A program made the translations under genes and the position numbers. The notes under the pieces are model-generated. The model was not told the origin of the DNA, made no database searches, and saw nothing but the letters and a program-made list of their open reading frames with translations. Below are positions 23,891 to 31,518 of a DNA stretch of 35,119 nt, one piece after another; position 1 is the first letter of the stretch, and every line of letters begins with the position of its first letter. Origin of the DNA: Deltaproteobacteria bacterium. GTDB lineage: Bacteria > Desulfobacterota > BSN033 > UBA1163. Location: assembly GCA_020059605.1 (NCBI GenBank), contig JAGVBT010000112.1, positions 1 to 35,119 on the forward strand, written 5' to 3'.

Positions 23891-25015
23891 TTGAAACCAA
23901 TGGTGACGTCGGCATTCCTCCTCTTGCTCTTATCCTCGTTGGGATGTTTCAATGAAAAACCGGTTCCTCCAGAGGTCAGCCTCGTTCAAGTTCAGGAGGC
24001 TGACCTCTGGAGGGCTGAAGCCCCATTGTATTTGCCAGACCAATATGCGGATTATAAAGAGCATCTGACCCTCGCCCAAAAGAACCTCCTCAAGACCAAT
24101 GCTCAATTCCGGTGGTTCAGAGATTATAAAGCTGTCCAAGCTGAATTTCTTCAACTCCTTAATCAAGGGGAAGAACTATCCAAAAAGCTCCGGGTTGAAA
24201 AAGAGGAAAAAGCCAAATCTATATTCGACCAAATGGAAAGCCTTAAGGAAAGACTTAGGATTTTTACTCAATTAACTCTTATGCTCCATGAGGGAGGCCC
24301 ATCCAGAAGCAGTCTCACAAAGGCCGGCGTTGCCCTGAATGAAGCGGTGATCTTACTTAAGGAAAATCGACTTCTTGCTTCGGAACAAAAACTGGCTGAG
24401 GTGGAGATGGCTATCATGGAGACCGAAGAGGCAATGTTGTTCGTCCTCGGCCGTTACCAGAACTCCCATCTGATATCGAAATGGAAGGAGTGGGCGCAGG
24501 AAACCATTGAGAAGTCGAAGGAAAGGGATATCTATTCGATCCTCATCATCAAATCCGAAAAAAAATTGATCCTTTTTAAAAAAGGAAAGGCGGTCAACGC
24601 CTACCCGATCGGTTTGGGGAAAAAAGGTTGGCTCAAAAAGCGCTACGCAAAAGACCACGCAACCCCGGAGGGGAAATATAGAATCATCGGGAAAAATCCG
24701 AGGAGTCGTTTTTACAAGGCTTTGCTCATAAACTACCCGAATGAACATGACAGGAGAGAGTTCCAGGACGCCCAAGAGAAAGGCCGCTTGTTAAAAAAAG
24801 CCGGTATTGGAGGCCTCATTGAGATCCATGGGGGGGGGAAGGGAAACCTCACCGAAGGTTGCATTGCACTGGACAATGGCCCGATGGAGGAGATTTATAA
24901 CGTCGTCGGGACAGGAACCCCTGTGACCATCGTCGGGGCATTAGATGAGCAGAACAGCATCTCCTCTGCCCTACAGGAGATGCAAAGAACGCATGGACAA
25001 AAGAAAACTCCTTAA
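23891..25015 (+). CDS. L,D-transpeptidase (YkuD) lipoprotein with helical N-terminal domain
   Basis: The protein is about 374 aa. A lipoprotein-type signal (LLLLLSSLGC) is followed by a roughly 200-residue helical region and a C-terminal YkuD domain (about residues 235-355). That domain starts YSILIIKSEKKLILFKKGK and carries the catalytic motif IHGGGKGNLTEGCIALDN, with His and Cys in place. YkuD enzymes cross-link peptidoglycan or attach lipoproteins to it. The TTG at 23891 (GGAGG 10 nt upstream) gives a Lys at residue 2 as expected of a signal peptide; an ATG at 23900 is the alternative. The frame is open upstream into the previous gene. It overlaps the next gene by 23 nt. Confidence 0.85.
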   Translation: MKPMVTSAFLLLLLSSLGCFNEKPVPPEVSLVQVQEADLWRAEAPLYLPDQYADYKEHLTLAQKNLLKTNAQFRWFRDYKAVQAEFLQLLNQGEELSKKLRVEKEEKAKSIFDQMESLKERLRIFTQLTLMLHEGGPSRSSLTKAGVALNEAVILLKENRLLASEQKLAEVEMAIMETEEAMLFVLGRYQNSHLISKWKEWAQETIEKSKERDIYSILIIKSEKKLILFKKGKAVNAYPIGLGKKGWLKKRYAKDHATPEGKYRIIGKNPRSRFYKALLINYPNEHDRREFQDAQEKGRLLKKAGIGGLIEIHGGGKGNLTEGCIALDNGPMEEIYNVVGTGTPVTIVGALDEQNSISSALQEMQRTHGQKKTP

Positions 25016-25628
25016 GATAAGCATATGTTTATTTTCGTTCTTGATGGCCATCGAAGGGGCGGGATATCTGATTGCATGGAAGGCCTCGAAAAAAAATGAC
25101 TCCAAACTCGTCAAGCCTGAAAAGAGGCTTCTCGATTCCCTAAAATATGAAAACGCTCTCCTCAGGAAAAAAATTGAAGCCCTTCAACCCAACGATTATA
25201 TCCTCGTGGACACATCAGGCAATGTGCTTTATCTTCACAAAGGAAGAAGAATGATCCTGAGGGCAACCATCTCTTGTGGGAGTGGAACGATCCTCACCGA
25301 CTCTGAAGGGAAAAGGGAATGGGTATTTGAAACCCCAAGGGGAGAATTTACCATCCAATCAAAATATGAAAAACCCACGTGGATCAAGCCGGACTGGGCC
25401 TTCATCGAAGAGGGGAAACCCATCCCCAAAAATGTTATGGAACGGGCGGAGACAGGGATGTTAGGAGACTATGCCTTCGGGTTTGGAAATGGATATTTTA
25501 TCCATGGGACACTGTATACCAGGCTTCTCGGTAAAAATATCACCCATGGGTGCATCAGGATGGGAGACCAAGATCTAAAAACGCTTTATGAAACCGTACC
25601 CATAGGGGCAACAATACTGATATTCTAA
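24993..25628 (+). CDS. Membrane-anchored L,D-transpeptidase (YkuD)
   Basis: This 211-aa protein has an N-terminal signal-anchor helix (about 8-28) and a short coiled linker (KYENALLRKKIEAL). A YkuD domain then opens DYILVDTSGNVLYLHKGRRMI and includes ETPRGEFTIQSKYEKPTW. The classical catalytic site is FIHGTLYTRL followed by NITHGCIRM with the nucleophile Cys. It is more canonical than the preceding paralogue. Translation starts inside the end of the previous gene (23-nt overlap), and its stop overlaps the next ATG (TAATG), so the three genes are tightly coupled. It probably forms 3-3 cross-links or lipoprotein attachments in the periplasm. Confidence 0.9.
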   Translation: MDKRKLLKISICLFSFLMAIEGAGYLIAWKASKKNDSKLVKPEKRLLDSLKYENALLRKKIEALQPNDYILVDTSGNVLYLHKGRRMILRATISCGSGTILTDSEGKREWVFETPRGEFTIQSKYEKPTWIKPDWAFIEEGKPIPKNVMERAETGMLGDYAFGFGNGYFIHGTLYTRLLGKNITHGCIRMGDQDLKTLYETVPIGATILIF

Positions 25629-26275
25629 TGCACGTATCCAAATCTATCTTTCTCATCATCATCACCCTTTTGTTCGGCGCGGAAGCAGTCTCTGCCTCTG
25701 AGATCGAAAGACGGATGCAAGAAAACAGACTTCTCAAATCGGAGTACCAACTCGCCAAGACCCGAAACATCTATATCCTGTTTGATCTTGTTAAAAAAAA
25801 GGTTCAAATAAAGGCCAAAGGACTCCTCTTAAGAGAATTCCCTGTAGAAAAATTTAAATTCGCGGGAACGCCCATCCAGCCGAAACCTATAATTCTTCAA
25901 AACAAAGCTGCTTTATTAAAACCCAAAAGGGTTAGGATAAAACCTAAAAAAAAGGTTGAAGGAACGCTTTCTGATATTCCAGCCTTTGAGGTGAAAGACA
26001 TGCCAGTGAGGTACCGTTTTGATTTCGACGACGGCATCCATGTCTATGTCAGACCGAAACCCGAAGGAGGGATATCGGCCCTCTTGGTGTTGCTTTCCAG
26101 TTTGAAATCTTGCGGGATCACGATGCCTGTAGGGGTGCTATGGAATGCTTTGCAGCAAAAGACGTATGCCGAATTAAGTCTCTATTTATCTCCGGAAGAT
26201 GCCAGATTGCTGTATTGGGGAATGCCCGAAGGCTCACGCGGCATCATCTATGCTTTTACGGCAATGGACCGATGA
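25628..26275 (+). CDS. Exported protein of unknown function in the L,D-transpeptidase operon
   Basis: This 215-aa protein has a signal peptide (residues 1-23, VSAS cleavage region). A predicted strand segment (RNIYILFDLVKKKVQIKAKG) echoes the opening of YkuD domains, and a very basic linker (KPKRVRIKPKKKVEG) follows. The C-terminal domain has FDFDDGIHVYVRPKPEGG and a conserved-looking YWGMPEGSRGIIYAF. I see no YkuD catalytic His/Cys motif. The ATG overlaps the upstream stop (TAATG), so it is translated with the transpeptidases and may be an accessory or inhibitor of them (inference). I do not recognise a named family. Confidence 0.7.
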   Translation: MHVSKSIFLIIITLLFGAEAVSASEIERRMQENRLLKSEYQLAKTRNIYILFDLVKKKVQIKAKGLLLREFPVEKFKFAGTPIQPKPIILQNKAALLKPKRVRIKPKKKVEGTLSDIPAFEVKDMPVRYRFDFDDGIHVYVRPKPEGGISALLVLLSSLKSCGITMPVGVLWNALQQKTYAELSLYLSPEDARLLYWGMPEGSRGIIYAFTAMDR

Positions 26276-26289
26276 TCCGTCATTCTCTT

Positions 26290-27312
26290 TCACCCCTGAA
26301 TGGAATGAAAGACGCAAACACGATTGCGGCCCCCTCTCTTTGCGTCGTAAAGGGCCTGATCCGCCATCTTCACCAAATCCTCTTTTGACCTGGCATGATG
26401 GCCCGGAAAGTTGGAGATCCCCAGGCTCACCGTCAGGTGGATACGGGCCTGCCCCAATTCAAAAAGGGTGTTCTCCACCAATCGGCGGATCCGCTCTGCG
26501 ATCATGCCGGCTTCCTCCAGGCCGGCTTCCGGCAGAATGAGGATGAACTCCTCTCCTCCGTAGCGGGCCACCGTGTCCTTCTTCCGCACCGAGGCCTTTA
26601 ACAGAGAGGCAATTTCCTGAAGAACCTTATCCCCTTCCGTATGGCCGAAGGTATCGTTCACCTTTTTAAAATGGTCGATGTCCACCATCACCAGGGAGAG
26701 GAAAGAGCCTCCGTAAAAGGACTTCTGCGCCTCAACGATCATCCTTTCCTCAAAATATCTCCGGTTATAAAGGGTCGTCAGGGGGTCATAGATGGCCATC
26801 GTCTTAACCGTGCTGAATCTCTGAAAATGCTTTAATGTGGCTGCCATCTGGTATCCGATGACGGAAAAGAACTGAAGATCCTGTGCATCGAAGGCATTGG
26901 GCTGATCGCTGTTGAGCGAGATACTGCCGATGATTTCCTCCCCCACGGCAAGAGGAAGAACAAGGTAGGATTTCAGTGTGGCCTTGGGATCCATCACCAT
27001 ATGGGAAGGTCGCAACTTCCTTTTCTCCACCTGGAGCGTTATGCGGCTGAGATCATCCGGTTCCTCTCCCAGGACGGAGAAGACTCTCGCCATGTTCCCG
27101 GCCACCTCCTGCGTGAAGGAAGGGGGACAGGACTCCTCCTGGAAGAGATAAAGGCTCGATTCGGCCTTCCAGAGGACCCCGAAGGAGGAGAATTCGAACA
27201 GGTTGGGCAGATTGTTCCCGGCCGATTCGACGATCTCCTTGATCTCGAAGCTCGTATTGATCGTATTGATGATCGAACGGAGGATATTCAGATTCTTAAA
27301 GATCAGCCGCAC
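26290..27312 (-). CDS. GAF-GGDEF diguanylate cyclase
   Basis: This 340-aa cytosolic protein makes cyclic di-GMP from GTP. A GAF-like sensor (about residues 10-160) is followed by a GGDEF domain with DPLTTLYNRRYFEER, the metal-binding DIDHFKKVND and an intact active site GGEEF at 252-256. The product-inhibition site RxxD (RKKD, 243-246) is present with the canonical five-residue spacing, so activity should be feedback-controlled. The start is a GTG at 27312 with AGGAG 5 nt upstream. It converges with the exported-protein gene (14-nt gap), leaving no room for separate terminators. It might link internal signals to envelope or attachment behaviour. Confidence 0.93.
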   Translation of the reverse strand: MRLIFKNLNILRSIINTINTSFEIKEIVESAGNNLPNLFEFSSFGVLWKAESSLYLFQEESCPPSFTQEVAGNMARVFSVLGEEPDDLSRITLQVEKRKLRPSHMVMDPKATLKSYLVLPLAVGEEIIGSISLNSDQPNAFDAQDLQFFSVIGYQMAATLKHFQRFSTVKTMAIYDPLTTLYNRRYFEERMIVEAQKSFYGGSFLSLVMVDIDHFKKVNDTFGHTEGDKVLQEIASLLKASVRKKDTVARYGGEEFILILPEAGLEEAGMIAERIRRLVENTLFELGQARIHLTVSLGISNFPGHHARSKEDLVKMADQALYDAKRGGRNRVCVFHSIQG

Positions 27313-27477
27313 CGCTTCTCCTATGAAAGCTCTGAAAAAAAGTTTTTCGCTCTCTGATTACACAGATTTTAAAAAAGATTTCATAGATTTTTCTTTATTG
27401 ATCAATGCATGCCTAATCTGTGTAATCGGCCCCTCATCGATGTCACCAGAAATTCCCGGACTTTTTTTAAAAACTCC

Positions 27478-27867
27478 CTATTTCTGGGAGACGAGGCGCT
27501 CTGCCTCCCTCACCCTGGGAAAGACCTTCGGAAAGACCTCCCGGCCGATCACCCCTTCCGTGAGAGCTGAAAAAAGATTAAGAAGGTGATTGATCAAACT
27601 CTGAAATCCACGGTGGAGATCGACCGGAGGGAGGTTCCGATATTTCTCCCTTGTTCCCACCAGGGAAATTCCTTCCTCGGACACAACCAGGGAATTTAAA
27701 AAGGGATACTTCTCTCCCATCTTCTTGATCGATAGGTTGAAAAGGAGTTCCAGGATGGCTTCACCGATCAGGGCCGATACTATCTCCCAGACCTCTGCCA
27801 GCAGGTTCGAATAAAGGTCCAGCACAAGATCGGATGTCCATTTCCCTCCCTTCGCCTCTTTGGTCAT
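27478..27867 (-). CDS. Small conserved-looking protein of unknown function
   Basis: This 129-aa, mostly helical acidic/hydrophobic protein (SDLVLDLYSNLLAEVWEIVSALIGEAILELLF) has a central strand pair (FLNSLVVSEEGISLVGTREKY) and no signal peptide. AGAGGTG about 10 nt upstream supports its ATG, which lies 37 nt after the stop of the TVP38-type gene. It precedes the diguanylate cyclase across a 165-nt AT-rich spacer. The fold could be a small ligand-binding or dimerisation domain of the kind found beside GGDEF proteins, but I do not recognise it. Confidence 0.6.
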   Translation of the reverse strand: MTKEAKGGKWTSDLVLDLYSNLLAEVWEIVSALIGEAILELLFNLSIKKMGEKYPFLNSLVVSEEGISLVGTREKYRNLPPVDLHRGFQSLINHLLNLFSALTEGVIGREVFPKVFPRVREAERLVSQK

Positions 27868-27904
27868 TGTTTCGTTTCACCTCTGCAAAACCAAGTGAGA
27901 TCCA

Positions 27905-28615
27905 TCATTTGCTTTTCTTGAATCTTTTCAGCATCTGATGGATCTCCTCGTGGTAGATATAAAACACCAGAATAATCAAGGTCGATATGCCGAACAGGAT
28001 CAGCAGGGCCATGTATTGATGATCGAATGCCTTTGCTCCCTGAAGACAAGCCATCAAGGTCCCGGGGATTCTCCCGATGGTGGAAATGATCAGAAAGACT
28101 CCGAGATGCATGGGCGTCAGTCCCAGGATGTAGCAGAGGGCGTCCTTCGGAAATCCCGGGATGAGAAAGAGAAGAAAGCTAAGGATGAGACCCTCATGCC
28201 CGATCAAATAATCGAATTTTTTCATCGTCTGGGCCGAGATCATCTTTTCCACAGCGATCTTTTCAAAAAGCCTTGCCAGGCTGAAAGCAAACACGGAGCC
28301 CAGGATGAGTCCGATCATGGAATAGAAAAATCCTGCGTTCGCTCCAAAGAGATACCCCCCGATAAATTCGATGGCTCCTCCCGGGATGGGAGCAACGACG
28401 ACCTGAATGATCTGGAGAAGGATATAGGCCAGGGGTGAGTAGGGGCCGTAGGAGGTGATCAGGCTTTTTAATTGGGGTCGGTGATGGAGGAGTTCGTATA
28501 ATTCAACCGCCTTGACCCATATCTGGGAATTGAACTGGTAGACGAGAAAGAAAATAATGCCGATGAGAAAGAGAAGGACGATCCACTTTTTTCTTTTAAG
28601 AAGAGAGACAGCCAT
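27905..28615 (-). CDS. TVP38/TMEM64 (VTT/DedA-like) membrane protein
   Basis: This 236-aa integral membrane protein has an N-terminal helix (about 11-28) and the VTT core. It shows the re-entrant motif region VVAPIPGGAIEFIGGYLFGANAGFFYSMIGLILGS, the SLARLFEK segment, and FLIPGFPKDALCYILGLTPM. The family includes YdjX/YdjZ and eukaryotic lipid scramblases, and bacterial members are linked to lipid carrier flipping and envelope homeostasis. It ends with a basic cytosolic tail (HQMLKRFKKSK). It is probably co-transcribed with the 129-aa gene downstream. Confidence 0.88.
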   Translation of the reverse strand: MAVSLLKRKKWIVLLFLIGIIFFLVYQFNSQIWVKAVELYELLHHRPQLKSLITSYGPYSPLAYILLQIIQVVVAPIPGGAIEFIGGYLFGANAGFFYSMIGLILGSVFAFSLARLFEKIAVEKMISAQTMKKFDYLIGHEGLILSFLLFLIPGFPKDALCYILGLTPMHLGVFLIISTIGRIPGTLMACLQGAKAFDHQYMALLILFGISTLIILVFYIYHEEIHQMLKRFKKSK

Positions 28616-28780
28616 AAGCTGAACAGAAGATAAAATGCCTGCGGTTCCTTTCCGCCTTCATAACATAAATCCGGAGGAAAGTAAAACCTTTCCCTTTTCA
28701 ATCCATCCGGTTCTTTGGGGGCGGGGGGGCTTTAAAGCCGGTTTCTCTTTTTGGCATTTCGAAAAAAACGGGACGTTGCA

Positions 28781-29803
28781 TCACTGCGTTTCCGAGCCAA
28801 AAATCGGGTGACGTTGTGCGGCGAGGTTAATTAAATAGCTGATCATTTCACCGTAAGAATAGCCGGCGATCTCCGCAGCATAGGTCATGCTCGTTTCCGG
28901 GCCGATGTCCGGATTTGGATTGACATCGATCACATAGAAAATACCGTTTCGCAGCCGGATGTCCAACCGGGCGTAATCCCGACAACCGAAAGCGTGGTAG
29001 ACGGAAAAAGCCGTTTGTTTCAATAGCTCGTATTCCGTTTCTTTCATCTGCGCAGGGACTCGCAGTTTGATTTCTTCATAGTGCCGGGATCCGGGACGGA
29101 ACTTGGAATCGAAGGTGCATAGCCGGTCGCTGATATTTCCGAATGCAAAAAAGTCCATTTCCGTGGGCGGCAACATCCGGATCTCGCTATTCCCCCATAA
29201 AAAAACATGGAATTCACGGCCATCGATAAAATCTTCAACCAGGGCAGGTTGACGAAAGGTTTCTACAATGTTCCCAATCCGTTCTCGAAGTCCATCGGGG
29301 GTGAAGACAACCGATTCTCTTGTGATCCCAAGACTGCAGTGTTCCTTCCCTGGTTTGACGATCGCCGGAAAGATGGTCCAACCGTCGGGTTGAGGGGAAT
29401 CGAATAAGCGCCAGCAGGGAGTGGGCAGGGCGCTTCGGTCAAGCTTATCTTTCACCTTGCCCTTGTCCCAGCTGAAGGCCAGCACGTCGGGTGGCGAGCC
29501 CGTATAGGTAAAGTTTAGTTCGCTCAGAGCCTGAGCCACGAATGCTTCGCTATGGGAGGCGCCGGGGAGTTCTTCGCACCAGTTGAGGACGATATGATCA
29601 TCGGGGTCGTAATCCTGCAGCCATTCGTTTAAATTGGCGTTGAACACGGGAACATCTTCGACCGGATGCCCATGTCTGCGGAGCGCGGATTCAAGCTCCG
29701 CGACTACGCGGTGTGCCTCTTCAATGTCGGCAGCGGGCCATTTGGAATCGACATTGTGAAGGACCAGAACGGGCAAATCGTTTCGGTTTTTGATTGCAGA
29801 CAT
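28781..29803 (-). CDS. D-Ala-D-Ala-ligase-like ATP-grasp enzyme (paralogue 3)
   Basis: This ATP-grasp ligase of about 340 aa (from the ATG at 29803; 29815 is an alternative) shows AIVKPGKEHCSLGITRES (phosphate loop), ALVEDFIDGREFHVFLW, GCRDYARLDIRLRNG and YVIDVNPNPDIGPETSM. The N-terminal GGxSxExxVS motif of Ddl is absent, and the catalytic-Tyr position is Phe (FDSKF). Tyr-to-Phe at this site in E. coli DdlB and in Leuconostoc ligase is known to allow depsipeptide formation. It is closest to paralogue 1 of this window (shared GCRDYAR and NPNPDI). It stands alone, with a 165-nt spacer to the TVP38 gene. Frame extension to 29920 would run through a palindrome and is not credible. Confidence 0.83.
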   Translation of the reverse strand: MSAIKNRNDLPVLVLHNVDSKWPAADIEEAHRVVAELESALRRHGHPVEDVPVFNANLNEWLQDYDPDDHIVLNWCEELPGASHSEAFVAQALSELNFTYTGSPPDVLAFSWDKGKVKDKLDRSALPTPCWRLFDSPQPDGWTIFPAIVKPGKEHCSLGITRESVVFTPDGLRERIGNIVETFRQPALVEDFIDGREFHVFLWGNSEIRMLPPTEMDFFAFGNISDRLCTFDSKFRPGSRHYEEIKLRVPAQMKETEYELLKQTAFSVYHAFGCRDYARLDIRLRNGIFYVIDVNPNPDIGPETSMTYAAEIAGYSYGEMISYLINLAAQRHPIFGSETQ

Positions 29804-29886
29804 ATTTCTTCTCATTCTACATCGTTTCACTCTAAAATGGCAATAGTTTTTTTTACAAGCCAGTAATGCCTCAGTTATTGTTTTGA

Positions 29887-29906
29887 TCCCCCTTTGCCAA
29901 AGAGGG
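29887..29906. repeat. Short GC-rich palindrome
   Basis: CCCCCTTTG and CAAAGAGGGG face each other almost without a loop. It is one more dispersed intergenic palindrome, between the divergent third ATP-grasp gene and the promoter/leader unit at 30039. Confidence 0.5.
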
Positions 29907-30035
29907 GTATATGGACTCATTTATATTATTTGGACCCATAACTGAGGGGTTACACAAGCCATGCAAATGTCGTCTGGGTGGAGAACTTTTTTCCTGTGAG
30001 GGATTCTCTTATCTCAAGCATAAACCGGCATATTG

Positions 30036-30044
30036 TGTTATAAT
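30036..30044 (+). promoter_or_regulatory. Extended -10 promoter
   Basis: TGTTATAAT carries the TGn extension and a perfect TATAAT (30039-30044); no good -35 box is visible. Transcription would start near 30051 and run straight into the structured leader and terminator. Confidence 0.55.
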
Positions 30045-30050
30045 TGTGTT

Positions 30051-30131
30051 TGAATCAAGTTGTACAGAGCCTCTTAGGCTTATAGCCCATGCCCGCAAGA
30101 ACTCTAAACGACTTCTTTGCGGGCTTTTTTA
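30051..30131 (+). ncRNA. Candidate small RNA or attenuator leader
   Basis: This is about 80 nt from the predicted start to an intrinsic terminator. Two mutually exclusive small hairpins are possible (AGCCT-CTT-AGGCT, or GGCT-TAT-AGCC), followed by the terminator stem. There is no open frame of note. It matches no RNA family I can name. Because an open gene with its own ribosome site follows 35 nt later, it could be a transcription-attenuation leader instead of a free small RNA. Confidence 0.4.
30089..30130 (+). terminator. Rho-independent terminator
   Basis: GCCCGCAA pairs with TTGCGGGC, extended by AGAA/TTCT pairs, and runs into CTTTTTT. It is the strongest intrinsic terminator on the plus strand of the window. 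Confidence 0.85.
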
Positions 30132-30165
30132 TGGGGAAAAATTTTCTGGAAAAAGAGGCGAAAGT

Positions 30166-30642
30166 GTGAGAGAAATGCGGATGTCACCTCCTGCAAGATT
30201 ATTGGAACAATTCTTCTCAGAGCTAAAAATCAATTTAGAACAAAAGGGGGTTGCGTTCGATTTTAAACTGATAAAAAGACATTTACACCTTTATCGCTAT
30301 GAGGATCATCATAAGACTTATTTTTTATTCATTCATGAAAGCCTGTGCGGCTTTTGGGAAATATCTCCAAATTGGGAGGAGATGACTCATCTTATTTCCT
30401 CCGAACATAGAAAGTGGGCTGTCATTCTTTTACAGAAGCCCATCGGAGAAAATCATCCGTTAGGGTTCCTAATCTCAAGTAACGATTTTATGAAGTTGAA
30501 ATCAGGTTTCGGCATTAACCGTTTGGGCCGGATAAGAATACACCAAAAGGATTTGTCATCAAAAAATAAATTCAATAATTGGGAAAGGTTCTTTCGGCTA
30601 CTCAATCTCACATCGGTCACATTTTACCCAGATGCTGCATAA
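30166..30642 (+). CDS. AT-rich protein of unknown function
   Basis: This 158-aa protein (GTG at 30166, AGAGG 7 nt upstream; ATGs at 30175 and 30181 are alternatives) is rich in His, Phe and Lys. It has ARLLEQFFSELKINLEQKGVAF, a strand-rich middle (YFLFIHESLCGFWEI) and KWAVILLQKPIGENHPLGFLIS, the last like the wall of an alpha/beta nuclease or regulator fold. I do not recognise the family. Its AT-richness differs from its neighbours, and repeats follow it on the right, which fits a recently acquired gene. Frame opening from 29911 is not supported because it would cross the terminator at 30089-30130. Confidence 0.55.
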   Translation: MREMRMSPPARLLEQFFSELKINLEQKGVAFDFKLIKRHLHLYRYEDHHKTYFLFIHESLCGFWEISPNWEEMTHLISSEHRKWAVILLQKPIGENHPLGFLISSNDFMKLKSGFGINRLGRIRIHQKDLSSKNKFNNWERFFRLLNLTSVTFYPDAA

Positions 30643-30666
30643 ATCCTGATCATACGGGCATGGGCA

Positions 30667-30740
30667 AGCCCTTCGGAAAGGCTTCGACCTGCCTGCGCGA
30701 AGCCGCTTCAGCAAAGGCAGGGGCGAACCTTTTTCCGTAT
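30667..30740. repeat. Hairpin-rich intergenic repeat
   Basis: CCTGCCT (about 30689) pairs with AGGCAGG (about 30715), with an inner GAAGC/GCTTC stem. A further near-palindrome lies at about 30764-30790 (GGAATTCAC / GTGAAATCC). The whole 455-nt spacer 30643-31097 carries repeats and the csp promoter but no gene. Confidence 0.55.
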
Positions 30741-30778
30741 CAGCGCTTTCGTTTCGTTTCCCCGGCGGAATTCACTTT

Positions 30779-30870
30779 AGGTGAAATCCCCCGTTTCCCA
30801 TAAAATTCTAAAAAACCGCCATTCGAAGCCTTGTAAAGCGGGTTACCCATGCCCGTTTTGGCACCCATTA
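30779..30870. repeat. Dispersed structured repeat, copy 2
   Basis: This is the partner of the repeat at 1-93: it starts AGGTGAA and shares ACCGCCATTCGAAGCCTTG, then GGTTACCCATG, in the same order and spacing. Here it is intergenic. Confidence 0.65.
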
Positions 30871-30983
30871 AAAGGCGGGTTTAAAGACGACGCTAAGACT
30901 TCTTGGGTTATCTAAACCAGGGGATATGCAAAAGAACACAGAGGGATCTTTAAAATACGGTGCACCCCCTGGCTTCTTGCTCC

Positions 30984-31012
30984 TTGCTGTCGGGTCAAGA
31001 ATGTGTTATAGT
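30984..31012 (+). promoter_or_regulatory. Sigma-70-type promoter of the cold-shock gene
   Basis: TTGCTG and TATAGT are separated by exactly 17 nt. Transcription would start near 31019, giving an approximately 79-nt 5' leader before the csp ATG, similar to the long leaders of other cold-shock genes. Confidence 0.75.
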
Positions 31013-31097
31013 GAACATTGATGGTCTCGTAAAAACTTTTGACTTTGTGGCTTTTTTTGGATGAGGCCTTAAAACGATTGAAACGGAGGGTTTAGAA

Positions 31098-31298
31098 ATG
31101 GCTCAGGGAACGGTGAAATGGTTCAATGATAGCAAGGGATTCGGCTTTATCGCAAGAGACGATGGGACGGAAGTTTTCGTCCATCACTCCTCTATCCAGG
31201 CCGAAGGCTTTAAAAGCCTGTTGGAAGGGGACGCGGTCAGCTTCGACACGGAGAAGGGACCGAAAGGTCTCAAGGCGATTAACGTCAAGAAACTCTAA
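31098..31298 (+). CDS. Cold-shock-domain protein (CspA family)
   Basis: This 66-residue single-stranded RNA/DNA-binding protein has both RNA-binding motifs, RNP1 (KGFGFI, residues 14-19) and RNP2 (VFVHHSSI, 26-33). It acts as an RNA chaperone or antiterminator. GGAGGG about 8 nt upstream supports the start. It precedes a DEAD-box helicase in the same direction by 220 nt, a pairing that fits coordinated RNA remodelling at low temperature. The long leader probably contributes to regulation (inference). Confidence 0.97.
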   Translation: MAQGTVKWFNDSKGFGFIARDDGTEVFVHHSSIQAEGFKSLLEGDAVSFDTEKGPKGLKAINVKKL

Positions 31299-31518
31299 TC
31301 GGACCTCACAAGGCTCCTCCCAGATGGTTGCCTCTTCTTCTGCCAACTTTTTACTCACAGCAGGCTTTCAGTCAATCATCCTGATTCTTTATATCCAGGC
31401 GTTCTGAGCGAGATCTCGCAAGGCCGCCGACTCTTATCCCGTTCTGCAAGAGGGTTGCTCCCTACGTTGGAGCACCCACTGCAATATCGGGCATATCTCT
31501 GCAGAAAGAAAGGAACAT

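Noticed and set aside
29911..30165. Upstream extension of the 30166 gene
   Set aside because: It would pass through an extended -10 promoter and a strong rho-independent terminator, so the open frame here is chance.
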